The notes under the pieces are model-generated. The model ran no database searches, was not told the DNA's origin, and saw nothing but the letters and a program-made list of their open reading frames with translations. A stretch of DNA of 64,000 bases, from positions 124,001-188,000 of the forward strand of contig JAKRSB010000085.1 of the NCBI GenBank assembly GCA_022402525.1. Direction: 5' to 3'. Shown here one piece after another: positions 43,967 through 53,790 of this stretch. This DNA is from Thermosynechococcaceae cyanobacterium MS004. GTDB lineage: Bacteria; Cyanobacteriota; Cyanobacteriia; Thermosynechococcales; Thermosynechococcaceae. A program made the position numbers and the translations under genes. Each line of letters opens with the position of its first letter. Within the stretch, counting starts at the first letter, position 1.

Positions 43967-45976
43967 ATGGGAAGAGTTGTCGGGATTGATTTGGGCACAA
44001 CCAATTCGGTTGTGGCGGTTATGGAAGGGGGCAAGCCCGTCGTGATTGCCAATGCTGAAGGAAGCCGCACGACCCCTTCTGTTGTGGGGTTTGGGAAAGA
44101 TGGTGAGCGCCTGATTGGTCAGTTGGCCCGTCGTCAAGCCGTCCTCAACCCCCAAAATACCTTCTATGCGTTTAAGCGGTTTATGGGCCGCAAATATACG
44201 GAACTAAACCCAGACTCTAAGCGGGTGCCCTACACCATTCGCCGCGATGAGGTGGGTGATATTAAGCTGAAGTGCCCACGCCTGGAGCGGGAGTTTGCGC
44301 CGGAAGAAATTTCGGCCATGATCTTAAAAAAGCTGGCGGAAGAGGCTAGTCGGTTCTTGGGGGAGCCAGTCACCGGGGCCGTGGTGACGGTTCCAGCCTA
44401 TTTTAACGATGCCCAGCGTCAGGCAACCCGCGATGCAGGCCGCATCGCGGGACTGGACATTAAGCGCATTATCAATGAACCCACCGCTGCAGCCTTGGCC
44501 TATGGCCTAGACAATCGCCAAGTTCAGACCGTCATGGTGTTTGACTTGGGGGGCGGAACCTTTGATGTGTCGCTGCTGGATATTGGCAACGGGGTTTTTG
44601 AGGTGCGCGCCACCAGTGGGGATACCCAGCTTGGCGGCAACGACTTTGACAAGATTATTGTGGACTGGCTGGCTGAGCAGTTTTTGGAGCAGGAGGGAAT
44701 TGATCTGCGGCGCGATCGCCAGTCTCTCCAGCGGCTCACTGAAGCGGCAGAAAAGGCCAAGATTGAGCTATCTGGGCTGCCTGAAACCAACATTAGCCTA
44801 CCCTTCATCACGGCCACAGAGGATGGCCCCAAGCACCTGGATGTAGCCCTGACGCGGGGACAGTTTGAAGCGCTGTCCCATGAACTCACTCAGCGGCTTA
44901 AAGCACCCGTTGAACTGGCGCTGCGAGACGCGAGGCTGCGTCCTGAGCAGGTGGACGAGGTGGTCTTGGTGGGCGGCTCCAGCCGTATCCCTTTTGTGCA
45001 GAAGCTGGTGCGGGACTTTATTCAGGCAGAACCGAACCAAAACGTGAACCCAGATGAAGTGGTGGCTGTGGGTGCTGCGGTGCAGGCCGGTATGCTGGGC
45101 GGTGAAATCAACGATTTTCTACTGCTGGACGTTACACCCCTCTCCCTGGGGCTAGAAACCATCGGGGGCGTCATGAAGCCCCTGATTCCGCGCAATACCT
45201 CTATTCCGGTGCGGCGCTCCGATATTTTTTCGACTTCTGAAAATAATCAAAGTCAGGTGGAGGTTCATATCCTTCAGGGAGAGCGTCAGCTGGCGGAGCA
45301 CAACAAGTCGTTGGGACGCTTCCAGCTCCGAGGGATTCCCCCTGCGCCACGCGGTATTCCCCAGGTGCAGGTGTCCTTTGATATTGATGCAAACGGCATT
45401 TTGCAGGTTACGGCCCTCGATAAGTACACGGGTCGAGAGCAAACCATTACGGTGCAGGGGGCAACCAATCTCTCCGAGTCCGAAATCCAGCGGATGGTTA
45501 GAGAAGCAGAGGAATTTGCGGATGCTGATCGCAATCGCCGAGAGCGCATTGAGAAGCGCAACCGCTCTCAAGATCTCATTGCTAAGTGCGATCGCCAGCT
45601 TCGGGAGGTTTCCCTGGACTTTGGCCCCCAATTTATGAGCGGCCTGCGGCGGGAGATTGAGTCCCTCAGCCGGGAGCTCCAGGAAAGTCTAGGCCAAAAT
45701 GAAGATCGCAAAATCGACCTAAGCTACACCAACCTTCAAGACGCGCTCTACGAGCTGATGCGAGAGGTGAATCTTTCGGATCAAGGGTTTGAGGATGATG
45801 AAGATCTGCTGAACTTACCCTCCATCGACTCCATTAAAGAAACCCTTTCTAAAGGGGTGGACGCTATTCGCGGCACCAGTCCCTCCAGCCGTCGTGCCCC
45901 AGTCGGCCGCACTAGCAGCGATCGCCGTCCCGAAAGTTCGCGCTGGGAAGACTGGGATGATGATGACAGTTGGTAG
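43967..45976 (+). CDS. dnaK: Hsp70 chaperone DnaK paralogue
   Basis: A 669-residue Hsp70. ATPase domain: GIDLGTTNSVVAVMEGG, VPAYFNDAQRQATRDAG, MVFDLGGGTFDVSLLD and EVVLVGGSSRIPFVQ (to about residue 380). Substrate domain: LLLDVTPLSLGLETIGG to about residue 500, then a helical lid. The tail (SSRRAPVGRTSSDRRPES, then EDWDDDDSW) is acidic and differs from the usual bacterial DnaK2 ending, so this is one of the extra cyanobacterial DnaK copies (DnaK1- or DnaK3-like). A dnaJ gene follows after 92 bases, giving a dedicated pair. Starts at ATG with AGGAG upstream. Confidence 0.95.
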   Translation: MGRVVGIDLGTTNSVVAVMEGGKPVVIANAEGSRTTPSVVGFGKDGERLIGQLARRQAVLNPQNTFYAFKRFMGRKYTELNPDSKRVPYTIRRDEVGDIKLKCPRLEREFAPEEISAMILKKLAEEASRFLGEPVTGAVVTVPAYFNDAQRQATRDAGRIAGLDIKRIINEPTAAALAYGLDNRQVQTVMVFDLGGGTFDVSLLDIGNGVFEVRATSGDTQLGGNDFDKIIVDWLAEQFLEQEGIDLRRDRQSLQRLTEAAEKAKIELSGLPETNISLPFITATEDGPKHLDVALTRGQFEALSHELTQRLKAPVELALRDARLRPEQVDEVVLVGGSSRIPFVQKLVRDFIQAEPNQNVNPDEVVAVGAAVQAGMLGGEINDFLLLDVTPLSLGLETIGGVMKPLIPRNTSIPVRRSDIFSTSENNQSQVEVHILQGERQLAEHNKSLGRFQLRGIPPAPRGIPQVQVSFDIDANGILQVTALDKYTGREQTITVQGATNLSESEIQRMVREAEEFADADRNRRERIEKRNRSQDLIAKCDRQLREVSLDFGPQFMSGLRREIESLSRELQESLGQNEDRKIDLSYTNLQDALYELMREVNLSDQGFEDDEDLLNLPSIDSIKETLSKGVDAIRGTSPSSRRAPVGRTSSDRRPESSRWEDWDDDDSW

Positions 45977-46068
45977 CGTTGTCTAGCCCACCCGCTCTAG
46001 TCCGCCTAAAAAGTCCACCCGCCCTGAAATTCTCACCCTGACTCCAGATTGGCTAAAGTCAACCTTAA

Positions 46069-47031
46069 ATGCTCAACTTTCGGAATTATTACGAAATTTT
46101 AGAGGTTCCTAGAGCCGCTAGCAGTGATGAAATTAAGCAGGCCTATCGTCGCCTTGCCCGTAAATACCATCCCGACCTGAATCCCGGCAATAAGGCCGCT
46201 GAAGATCGGTTTAAGGATATCAACGAAGCCTACGATGTGCTGTCTGACCTGACCAAGCGCTCCCAGTACGATAGCTTTGGCCAGTACTGGAATCAGCAGG
46301 GGTTCCAGCAAAAAACAGGCCCTACCCATCCCCAAAACTGGAGCGATCGCGCGGGTGCTGCGCCTGCTGGCTCCGCGTCCTCTGATGACGTTGATTTTGG
46401 TAAATTTGCCGATTTTCAAGACTTTGTGGATCAGCTCATTGGCAAGCGTCGTAAAGCCAGCACTGCAGCCCGCGCTGATCGGCGCTCGGCGCGTCCAGAA
46501 CCGACCGTGCCAGGACGACGGGATGCGGAAGCCCGCCTCGTTATTCCTTTGGAAAAAGCCTATGCCGGAGGGCGAGAGCGCATTCGCCTCGAAGATGGTC
46601 GCTCGTTGGAAGTCAATATGCCGGGGGGGATGGTCTCCGGTCAGCGGATTCGGCTCAAGGGCCAGGGCACAAACGGGGGCGATCTTTACCTCAAGATTGA
46701 GGTATTACCCCATGAGTTTTTTAAGCTAGAGGGCATTGATATTGTGTGTGAGCTGCCCATTACGCCGTCAGAAGCCATTCTGGGCGGTCAAATTGAGGCC
46801 CCCACCCTGGATGGCTGGGTCAAAATGACCCTTCCGGCGGGGGTTCGCTCCGGGCAGCGCCTACGCTTGGGCAGTAAGGGTTATCCCGCCGCTGAGGGCA
46901 ATGGCCGGGGCGATCAGCTCGTGCAGATTCGCATTGAAATTCCTCAAAATCTCAGTGACCAAGAGCGATCGCTTTACGAAAAGCTGCGAGAGACGGAAAG
47001 TTTCAAGCCCCGTGCGAGTTTACCGGTTTAG
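46069..47031 (+). CDS. dnaJ: J-domain co-chaperone (DnaJ type without zinc finger)
   Basis: A 320-residue class-B (CbpA-like) DnaJ. The J domain at residues 5-70 has [11 protein letters not shown] with the HPD motif that triggers DnaK ATPase. A Gly/Ser-rich and basic linker follows, then two C-terminal substrate-binding barrels ([57 protein letters not shown]). The CxxCxGxG zinc finger of class A is missing. It probably serves the adjacent DnaK. Its last 12 bases overlap the convergent cyclase gene. Confidence 0.93.
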   Translation: MLNFRNYYEILEVPRAASSDEIKQAYRRLARKYHPDLNPGNKAAEDRFKDINEAYDVLSDLTKRSQYDSFGQYWNQQGFQQKTGPTHPQNWSDRAGAAPAGSASSDDVDFGKFADFQDFVDQLIGKRRKASTAARADRRSARPEPTVPGRRDAEARLVIPLEKAYAGGRERIRLEDGRSLEVNMPGGMVSGQRIRLKGQGTNGGDLYLKIEVLPHEFFKLEGIDIVCELPITPSEAILGGQIEAPTLDGWVKMTLPAGVRSGQRLRLGSKGYPAAEGNGRGDQLVQIRIEIPQNLSDQERSLYEKLRETESFKPRASLPV

Positions 47032-48945
47032 ATTTTGCCCCAGCACCCGAAACACGTTGACTTGAACTGCCTTCCCCTTCAGGTGCATCTCGCCCCAAGG
47101 CTCTAGGGCGTAATCTTCCTGTAGGCAGTCGCGGGTTTCTCCCGCAATCAAAATGCGGCAGGGGGAAGGCTGACGATCTTTATCAAGACTTTCAAGGCGC
47201 GATGCAATATTCACGCTGTCGCCAATGACGCCATACTCTAGCCGAATCCGGCTGCCTAAACTGCCCACCACCACCGGGCCTGTAAAAATGCCGACCCGCA
47301 TTTCCACAACGGGGAGCCCCACCGCCGCCCAGCGCTGGTTGAGCGGTTCGAGGGTTTGGGCCATGGCGATCGCACAGTCCACCGCGTGCCTTGCATCCTG
47401 ACGAATTTCGTCGGGCTGCTCGTGGGCAATGGGCACCCCAAAGACCGCCATAATACCGTCCCCCGTAAATTTGTTGATGACGCCCTGGTGCTGCTGAACA
47501 TGGGTGGCCATCCAGTCAAGGTACTCATTGAGCCACACCAAAAGCTGTTCTGGGGAGTATTTTTCAGCGATGGTGCTAAAGCCTTTGAGATCCGTAAACA
47601 ACAGCGTTGCCGTGAGACGCTGCCCTGGGAGCTGACCATTTTCAAGGAGTTCATCCCGTCGCTGCCACAGGGTTGCCGCAATTTCGGGGGAGGTACTCTG
47701 TCCCAAAAGCCGCATCACGATTTGCTGCTGCTGCTTCGCCTGCTGGGCACTGTAGGCCACCACGCTGCCCATGGCAATTAAGAAGGCAAGTCCCGGCGGC
47801 ACTAGCGGAATCCAGCCGCTTTGGCTAAAGACAAAAAAACAGGCCCCCAGCAGCCCTAGCATACTGAGGGGCGTCGCCAAGAATAAAAACAAAGGCCGCC
47901 GCGATCGCCCCGCCAGCAATCCCCCCAAAACCGCCCAGGCCAAAATCCAGAGTCCTTCTGCACCATCAGGCCAAGCCCAGCGCAGGGGTCTAGTGCCCGT
48001 GGCCGCATCCAAAAACTGGCTGACCATCTGGGCATGAACCATCACCCCCGGCACCCGACGGTCGTCGGTCTGTCCCGCACTGTAGGGCGTACTAAAAAAG
48101 TCCTTTGCACTTTCTGCCACATTGCCGATTAGCACAATGCGGTTTTGGATCTGCTCCGGCGGCACCCGTCCCTGCATCACGTCGCCTAAGGACACCATAG
48201 GAATACTCTTAAGTCCACCGCGATAGGTCAATAACACCTGATAGCCCCTGGCATCGACATTGGTATACCCCCCTTCACTCGACTGAAGGGGAATAAAGTC
48301 CGTGGGGCCAAGCCGCATATAGGCAGGATTCAGGGGACTAGCCTCTGACTCAATCTTGTCGTCCCTGAGGTAGCGCAGCGCAAGCTGAAGGGAAAAGGCA
48401 GTGCTCTCTTCGGGGCCAAACAGTAAAACCCGTCGAATCACATCGTCCTTGTCCACCAGCACATCGTTAAACCCAATCTGCTCCGGCGGCAGCGCCTTGG
48501 GCGGTGCGATCGCAGGCTGGTTAGCATCTCCTAGCTTTGTAATGCCAATGATGCGGTCAGAGCGCTGAAGTTGCTGTACAAAAGCAGCATGGCCAGGCTC
48601 CACCGGACGATCACGCCAAATATCCAGACCCACCGCCCTGGGCTTAGCGGCCAGCAGCTTCGCAAAAAGATCCGCATAGACCTGGTCAGGAAATTGAAGC
48701 ATCCCGTCCCTGTCCTGAATATCCTGCTCCGTAATGCCAACGACCAAAATTCTGGTGTCCGGCGGACGCGGCGACTGGCGGCGCACCATCCAGTCGTAGG
48801 TCACCAGCTCAATCCATTCCAGGGTGCCCAAGGTTCTGAGGGCCAGAATGAACATCGTAACGGCTACGCTGGCGATCGCCATTCCCCAGAAGCTTGCCGT
48901 ATCCTCCTGCAATCGTCGTGGACGGGGTTTTGCACTAGTCTTCAC
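47020..48945 (-). CDS. CHASE2-domain adenylate cyclase (class III)
   Basis: A 641-residue membrane sensor-cyclase. TM at about 20-42, periplasmic CHASE2 domain about 43-325 ([59 protein letters not shown]), three hydrophobic segments about 330-400, cyclase domain about 440-625. Catalytic motifs: [17 protein letters not shown] and [13 protein letters not shown] (two metal Asp, and Lys for adenine selection), [18 protein letters not shown] (transition-state Asn and Arg). All are present, so it should make cAMP. The CHASE2 ligand is unknown. It overlaps dnaJ tail to tail by 12 bases. Confidence 0.92.
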   Translation of the reverse strand: MKTSAKPRPRRLQEDTASFWGMAIASVAVTMFILALRTLGTLEWIELVTYDWMVRRQSPRPPDTRILVVGITEQDIQDRDGMLQFPDQVYADLFAKLLAAKPRAVGLDIWRDRPVEPGHAAFVQQLQRSDRIIGITKLGDANQPAIAPPKALPPEQIGFNDVLVDKDDVIRRVLLFGPEESTAFSLQLALRYLRDDKIESEASPLNPAYMRLGPTDFIPLQSSEGGYTNVDARGYQVLLTYRGGLKSIPMVSLGDVMQGRVPPEQIQNRIVLIGNVAESAKDFFSTPYSAGQTDDRRVPGVMVHAQMVSQFLDAATGTRPLRWAWPDGAEGLWILAWAVLGGLLAGRSRRPLFLFLATPLSMLGLLGACFFVFSQSGWIPLVPPGLAFLIAMGSVVAYSAQQAKQQQQIVMRLLGQSTSPEIAATLWQRRDELLENGQLPGQRLTATLLFTDLKGFSTIAEKYSPEQLLVWLNEYLDWMATHVQQHQGVINKFTGDGIMAVFGVPIAHEQPDEIRQDARHAVDCAIAMAQTLEPLNQRWAAVGLPVVEMRVGIFTGPVVVGSLGSRIRLEYGVIGDSVNIASRLESLDKDRQPSPCRILIAGETRDCLQEDYALEPWGEMHLKGKAVQVNVFRVLGQNLNR

Positions 48946-49188
48946 AGCTCACCTACTGAAATGCTAAAAGATGCTCTAGCGTTCTCAGGCAAAGCCCTAG
49001 AGCGCACCAGAAGCAACGCACCATTCTCTCCAAAGAGAACAAGGAGAAGACCTTCAAGAACAGGGTAGAGTATCCTAGAAAGATAATAGAGCCCCCAATT
49101 CCCACACACACTGATTCTGATCACGGGCGGAGTGTTCCTGACTCAAAATCTAATCGCTCGTTGATTTCCACCCTGAATAAACGCCTGT

Positions 49189-49707
49189 ATGTCTTACTAT
49201 CTCGTCGCTACCTACAGCAATCAAGAGCAGGCAAAGACTGCCTATCAACAGCTCCAAACCTCTGACTTGCCCCTCTCTCAAGTCGATTTGTTTGGCGCAG
49301 GCTACAAAAGTATTCAGGAGGCAACTCTCGTTGATCCAAACCAGCAGGCATGGCGTCAGGCTATGCGAATGCTGTGGTGGGTGATTCCCTTTGGGTTTGC
49401 GGCAGGCTTTGGCTTTAATGACATTACAAAGCTGAGCATCCTCCCCCAGAGTTCTCCCTTCTTAAATCACCTCCTGGGGGGGCTTTTGGGGGCAGGTTCT
49501 GCGGCGATGGGTGGCTTTACCTTTGGCGGTGGCGCTCAGGTGCTCCTTGATCGGGAAAAGACTCCCCTCGAAAAACGTCTGAAAGCCGGTAAATATTTAG
49601 TGGTTGCGGAGGGGACTGAGCTGTTGGTGCGGCAAGCCAATCGGGCTTTACAGGGGATTCCCTCCGATAGCCTTCAGTTCTATGAGAGCCAGCCCCAGCG
49701 AACTTAG
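49189..49707 (+). CDS. Conserved membrane-associated hypothetical protein
   Basis: A 172-residue protein with an N-terminal alpha/beta segment (YYLVATYSNQEQAKTAYQQL, reminiscent of the general-stress protein 17M-like fold), two central hydrophobic segments (MLWWVIPFGFAAGFGF and LLGGLLGAGSAAMGGFTFGG) and a C-terminal alpha/beta half (GKYLVVAEGTELLVRQANRA). Similar proteins are widespread in cyanobacteria without assigned function. It may hook two cytoplasmic modules to the membrane through a hairpin. Role unknown. Confidence 0.7.
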   Translation: MSYYLVATYSNQEQAKTAYQQLQTSDLPLSQVDLFGAGYKSIQEATLVDPNQQAWRQAMRMLWWVIPFGFAAGFGFNDITKLSILPQSSPFLNHLLGGLLGAGSAAMGGFTFGGGAQVLLDREKTPLEKRLKAGKYLVVAEGTELLVRQANRALQGIPSDSLQFYESQPQRT

Positions 49708-49807
49708 CCCTAACGAACTTAGCAACTCCAAGCTTCAATTCACCCAGCCTAAACTCAACCAGGCTAAGCAGCTCAACAGACTGAATCCCTAACATCCGCT
49801 TTGAGCC

Positions 49808-49848
49808 TCTGAATCCCTTAATCTGAATCCCTTAATCTGATTCCTTAT
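49808..49848 (+). repeat. 14-bp tandem repeat x3
   Basis: Two perfect units of TCTGAATCCCTTAA and a partial third, just upstream of the next start codon. Confidence 0.85.
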
Positions 49849-49866
49849 GGGCGATTGAATGGCACG

Positions 49867-50565
49867 ATGGGCGCTGAAACGCTAAAGAATGCTCTAGCAG
49901 GAATGCTGCAAAGCTGGCTAGTCGATCATCCAGTGCTGGGGTGGTGCCTATCTCATCCACTCTGGGCGATCGCTTCCAGTCTGCTGACCCTATTCCTTGG
50001 CTGGGGATTCCTGCGGGCGATCGCTCGACTGGTGGAAACTCTCTGGATTAGGCTACTGCAAATCCCGCTCCAGCTCAGTCGTTGGCTCGTGATTGGATTG
50101 TTGTGGCTCTTCCGGCTTGTATTCCAATCCACAAAAGCAGCCGCTTTAGAGACTTCCCCTTCAGCCATAGATTCAGTCAGAGATTCAGACCCGCAGGTCA
50201 TTTCTGCTAGCACCGATATAAGCGCTAGCCTCAATGGGCGATCGCCCTTGATCTCAGCATCCCTAATCCTAAAACCAGAGCATCAATCTTCAGGGCTGGC
50301 TGCTGATCTGCCCCTAGAAAATCAGCGCCAGCTCCGTAAAATTATGATGCGCTTAGAGCAGCTTCAGCGTGAGCAAGCTCAGCTTTTACAGGAAGCGCGA
50401 TCGCTGTTGTCCCAATCAAAGCCAGCGGTTCAGCCTCATGTGGTCGCGCTCAAAACACCCCCAGAAAATCTTTTGGGCAAAGCTAAATTTGGCACAGAGT
50501 TTGATGCTGAATTGGACGCTGAATTTAACGCTGAACTTGGCACTGAATTTGGCGCAGAGGGCTAA
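49867..50565 (+). CDS. Membrane protein with acidic C-terminal repeats
   Basis: About 232 residues from the ATG at 49867; a TTG at 49855 would add four residues. Two or three N-terminal hydrophobic segments (PLWAIASSLLTLFLGWGFL; WLVIGLLWLFRLVFQ) precede a Ser-rich region and a short coiled coil (QLRKIMMRLEQLQREQAQLL). The tail is made of 4-residue units (FDAE, LDAE, FNAE, LGTE, FGAE) from a 12-bp tandem array at about 50499-50560. I recognise no family. It sits upstream of a protein kinase on the same strand. Confidence 0.6.
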   Translation: MGAETLKNALAGMLQSWLVDHPVLGWCLSHPLWAIASSLLTLFLGWGFLRAIARLVETLWIRLLQIPLQLSRWLVIGLLWLFRLVFQSTKAAALETSPSAIDSVRDSDPQVISASTDISASLNGRSPLISASLILKPEHQSSGLAADLPLENQRQLRKIMMRLEQLQREQAQLLQEARSLLSQSKPAVQPHVVALKTPPENLLGKAKFGTEFDAELDAEFNAELGTEFGAEG

Positions 50566-50708
50566 TCGCCTTATGATAGCGATGAGCGTATGAAATCAGC
50601 CCTCTATCTATCCCGATTAGATCCCGATTAGATCCTGATTAAATCCCGATTAGAAATGACTGTGCTCCCATCGTCTCTCACCCTTCAAGCTGCGCACCTC
50701 AAAGACCC

Positions 50709-52772
50709 ATGGCTGCCATCGGCAATAGTTCTAATTCCGAACTGATCAACGGTCGCTACCGCACCCTCTATCCGCTTCAAGAAGGTGGGTTTGGGCAGAC
50801 GTTTTTGGTCGAAGATACGCAGCTCCCCTCTCAGCGACGCTGTGTCCTAAAGTTGCTCAAGCCGGTTGCCGATAATCATGAATTTTATCGGCTGATTCAG
50901 GATCGCTTTCAGCGAGAAGCCGCCATTCAGGAAACGCTGGGCGAAGCCTGCCAGCAAATTCCTCGGCTCTATGCCTACTTTTCAGAGGCCGACAATTTTT
51001 ACCTGGTAGAAGAGTGGATCGATGGCGATACCCTCACGGCTAAGGTTGCAGAGGTGGGCCGTTTTTCTGAAGCGAGGGTCATTGAAGTCCTGAGTCAACT
51101 GCTCTTAACCATTGATACGGTTCACCAGCACCACATTATTCACCGAGATATCAAGCCAGACAATATTATCCTGCGGCGACGGGATGGAATACCAGTCTTG
51201 ATTGACTTTGGGGCAGTCAAAGAGTCCATGGGCGCAATGGTAAATTCCCAAGGGGCATCGGGTCGCTCGATTGTGATTGGCACCGCCAGCTATATGGCAC
51301 CAGAACAGTCCGCTGGTCGCCCCCTCTACAGCAGCGATCTCTATAGCCTGGGTCTAACGGCAATCTACCTCTTGACGGGCAGATCTCCTTCTGAGTTAGA
51401 CCATGACCCCCGCACAGGCAAGGTGGAATGGCGATCGCAATCTTCTAGAATTGGCGCAGGCCTTGCGAAATTCATTGATAAAGCCATTCAGATGCACCCT
51501 CAGGATCGCTTTTCTAGCGCCCAAGAGATGCTTCAGGCTCTTCAGGCTGTCCAGACAGCTGCGGCCCAAGATGATGTCCCTACAATTCTGAACCCCACCG
51601 CCACTCCAGACCTCAAAGGCACTCCGCAAGCCTTTGCCATTCCCGTAGCGCCGCCCGCTGCGCCGTCCGCACCAAACCCTGTCCAGGCAGGTCAGCCCCC
51701 CTTTATTCCTCAAGATCAATCCCCACATCAAAGCCCCTCCCAACCTCAGTATCAGCCGCCTTATCAAAATCCATCCCATCCCCATCAGCAGTATCCCTCT
51801 CAGCCTCAATATCCAGCAGATCCCTTCCCGCCGGGTCAGGGTCAGCCCTCCGCTCCGCAGATTCCGGCTACGGTTGTCTCAGGCCAGCATCCCCACGGAG
51901 GCGAGACGCAGGTTGTGGCACCCTCCTTTCCCCAAAATCCTACTAATGCCTATAGCGCCGACCCCTACGGTACCCCTCCCAAGTCCAATGAGTGGCTGAA
52001 GGCCGCACTCATTGGTGGCGGCATTGGCGGTGGGCTCCTGATTGGGCTGCTCCTGGTGCGGAGTCAGCAGCCTTCTCCGTCGGTTCCTTCTCCTAGCGCT
52101 TTACCTTCAGCAATCAGCAGTGGGTCTCCTACCCCGACGGAGGTTGCAAGTCAGCCTTCTCCTAGCCCATCTCCTTCTCCAGAAGCCTCCCCAGAAACTT
52201 CCCCAAACGCTTCCCCAAATACTTCTCCAGAAGCCTCCCCAGAAGCCTCTCTGGAGCCTTCGCCATCTCCCACGATTACGGCCTCTGCAACCTGTGGCGA
52301 TCCGAGCGGTAGCGGCCCAAACTGGTATCCCGTCTTTATTGACAATGCCGACTTAGGTGAGGTGCAGCGAACCTACTGTGGAGACGCGATCGCCAAAGTC
52401 CGCGACAACGGAACCCCAGCGGTTCAGGTGGCAAGCTTTACCGATCGCGGACGGGCGGAGAACTTCGCGGCACAGGTGGGAGGAGACGTAGGCGAACCTT
52501 ACCAAGTGGGCGGCACCCAGCCCAGCCCATCGCCTGATTCTGCACCAGCGGGCGGAGACACCAATGCGGTCATTATTGGGGACAGCAGTTCCAAAAATAT
52601 TCGGCGAGGCCCCGGCAGCCAGTTTCCGGTACAGCACATTGCCTACCCCGGCGATCGCGTAAAAATCTTGGGCAGCGACCAAGACAGGGGCGGATATGTT
52701 TGGTATAGAGTGTATTTTCCAAAGTCCGGCGCATCCGGCTGGATTGCGGGTCAGCTCATTCAGACAGACTAG
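50709..52772 (+). CDS. Membrane Ser/Thr protein kinase with C-terminal SH3b domain
   Basis: A 687-residue Hanks-type kinase. Residues about 15-280: Gly loop EGGFGQTFLVED, Lys in RCVLKLLK, catalytic HRDIKPDNIIL, Mg-binding LIDFGAVKE, and TASYMAPEQSAGRPLY. Residues about 290-425 are Pro/Gln-rich low complexity (QYQPPYQNPSHPHQQYPSQP). One TM helix (about 432-452, ALIGGGIGGGLLIGLLLV) leads to an extracytoplasmic Ser/Pro-rich stalk with SPEAS/SPNTS repeats, a conserved Cys-containing segment (SATCGDPSGSGPNWYPVF) and a C-terminal SH3b domain (RRGPGSQFPVQHIAYPGD; GYVWYRVYFPKSGASGWI). The outside part may sense the wall. Substrates unknown. Confidence 0.93.
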   Translation: MAAIGNSSNSELINGRYRTLYPLQEGGFGQTFLVEDTQLPSQRRCVLKLLKPVADNHEFYRLIQDRFQREAAIQETLGEACQQIPRLYAYFSEADNFYLVEEWIDGDTLTAKVAEVGRFSEARVIEVLSQLLLTIDTVHQHHIIHRDIKPDNIILRRRDGIPVLIDFGAVKESMGAMVNSQGASGRSIVIGTASYMAPEQSAGRPLYSSDLYSLGLTAIYLLTGRSPSELDHDPRTGKVEWRSQSSRIGAGLAKFIDKAIQMHPQDRFSSAQEMLQALQAVQTAAAQDDVPTILNPTATPDLKGTPQAFAIPVAPPAAPSAPNPVQAGQPPFIPQDQSPHQSPSQPQYQPPYQNPSHPHQQYPSQPQYPADPFPPGQGQPSAPQIPATVVSGQHPHGGETQVVAPSFPQNPTNAYSADPYGTPPKSNEWLKAALIGGGIGGGLLIGLLLVRSQQPSPSVPSPSALPSAISSGSPTPTEVASQPSPSPSPSPEASPETSPNASPNTSPEASPEASLEPSPSPTITASATCGDPSGSGPNWYPVFIDNADLGEVQRTYCGDAIAKVRDNGTPAVQVASFTDRGRAENFAAQVGGDVGEPYQVGGTQPSPSPDSAPAGGDTNAVIIGDSSSKNIRRGPGSQFPVQHIAYPGDRVKILGSDQDRGGYVWYRVYFPKSGASGWIAGQLIQTD

Positions 52773-52960
52773 CATCCAGCCTAACAGCCAAGCCTGAGCG
52801 ACTAGACCCGCCCCCAGCAGGGCCGCACATCAAGCAGGGCCACACATCAAAAAACGCGATCGTTCACAATTTTACAAGAATTAAAGCGAAGTCATTACGA
52901 GTATGATTTAATGGTTATAGAGACTAGAAAGCGCTAGGATCGCTCTACTGCCCCTCTTCG

Positions 52961-53041
52961 AGAATTCTGCAATGAGAACTCAGCCATAAGAATTCAGCAA
53001 TGAGAACTCAGCCATAAGAATTCAGAATAAGGATTCAGCAA
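52961..53041 (+). repeat. 28-bp tandem repeat x3
   Basis: Units close to AGAATTCAGCAATGAGAACT plus CAGCCATA in the 412-base gap between the kinase and dps. A second short direct repeat, TTAGCGCCAATGTAAA twice, lies near 53129-53160. No gene seen in this gap. Confidence 0.85.
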
Positions 53042-53184
53042 AAGCGGAAAGATTCTATCGTTCGGTTGATTGAGGATGAGCCGTGCAGCGGTAAAGATAT
53101 AAGGCATCCTTGGGGTCATTATGCCCCTTAGCGCCAATGTAAATTAGCGCCAATGTAAAAGAGTCTGTAAATGAGGAATTTGGT

Positions 53185-53718
53185 ATGACAACGACATTAA
53201 ACGCTAAAACTGTGCAACGATCCTACCCGACCCGCAACGATCTGCCTGCGGACGTGCGATCGCGCCTTGTGGCGATTCTGAACCAAACCTTAGCCACCAC
53301 CCTTGACCTCAAAACTCAGGCCAAGCAAGCACACTGGAATGTCAAAGGTCTAGATTTTCTGCAGCTTCATGAGCTGTTTGACGAACTCTCCGGCGAACTA
53401 GAAGACTACGTGGATTTGGTGGCTGAGCGCATCACGGCCTTGGGCGGAACCGCCCTGGGCACAGCACGGATTGCAGCAGCAGATTCCGTGTTGCCAGAGT
53501 ATCCGCTTGATGCAGTAGAGGGCGCAGAGCATGTGGCAGCCCTGGCCGATCGCTATGGGGCCTATGCAAAGCACCTGCGCAGCGCCATTGACACTACCGC
53601 AGACCTTGGCGATGCTGATACCTCTGACCTCTATACCGAAGTCTCCCGCACCGTTGACAAACGCCTCTGGTTTTTAGAAGCCCATCTCATTAAAAAGTCG
53701 GACGTGATTGAGTCTTGA
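53185..53718 (+). CDS. dps: Dps-family ferritin-like DNA protection protein
   Basis: A 177-residue Dps protein. The inter-subunit ferroxidase site is visible in QAKQAHWNVKGLDFLQLHEL (His), and LFDELSGELEDYVDLVAERI (Asp and Glu). Twelve subunits form a shell that oxidises Fe2+ with H2O2 and protects DNA in starvation or oxidative stress. An N-terminal tail (TTTLNAKTVQRSYPTRNDL) is longer than in E. coli Dps. A strong convergent terminator follows. Confidence 0.94.
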   Translation: MTTTLNAKTVQRSYPTRNDLPADVRSRLVAILNQTLATTLDLKTQAKQAHWNVKGLDFLQLHELFDELSGELEDYVDLVAERITALGGTALGTARIAAADSVLPEYPLDAVEGAEHVAALADRYGAYAKHLRSAIDTTADLGDADTSDLYTEVSRTVDKRLWFLEAHLIKKSDVIES

Positions 53719-53758
53719 TACTGTGTCATGATTCTGCGTCATGATTCATTGACGAATG

Positions 53759-53790
53759 GCAGGGGCATCGCAATACGATGTCCCTGCTTT
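53759..53790. terminator. Bidirectional terminator between dps and hflX
   Basis: GCAGGGGCATCG (53759-53770) pairs with CGATGTCCCTGC (53776-53787) with one mismatch and a 5-base loop, followed by TTTCT. Both flanking genes converge on it. Confidence 0.8.

Noticed and set aside
46069-48945. Overlap of dnaJ and the cyclase gene as a frameshift artefact
   Set aside because: The 12-base tail-to-tail overlap leaves both proteins with normal C-termini; convergent overlaps of this size are common.
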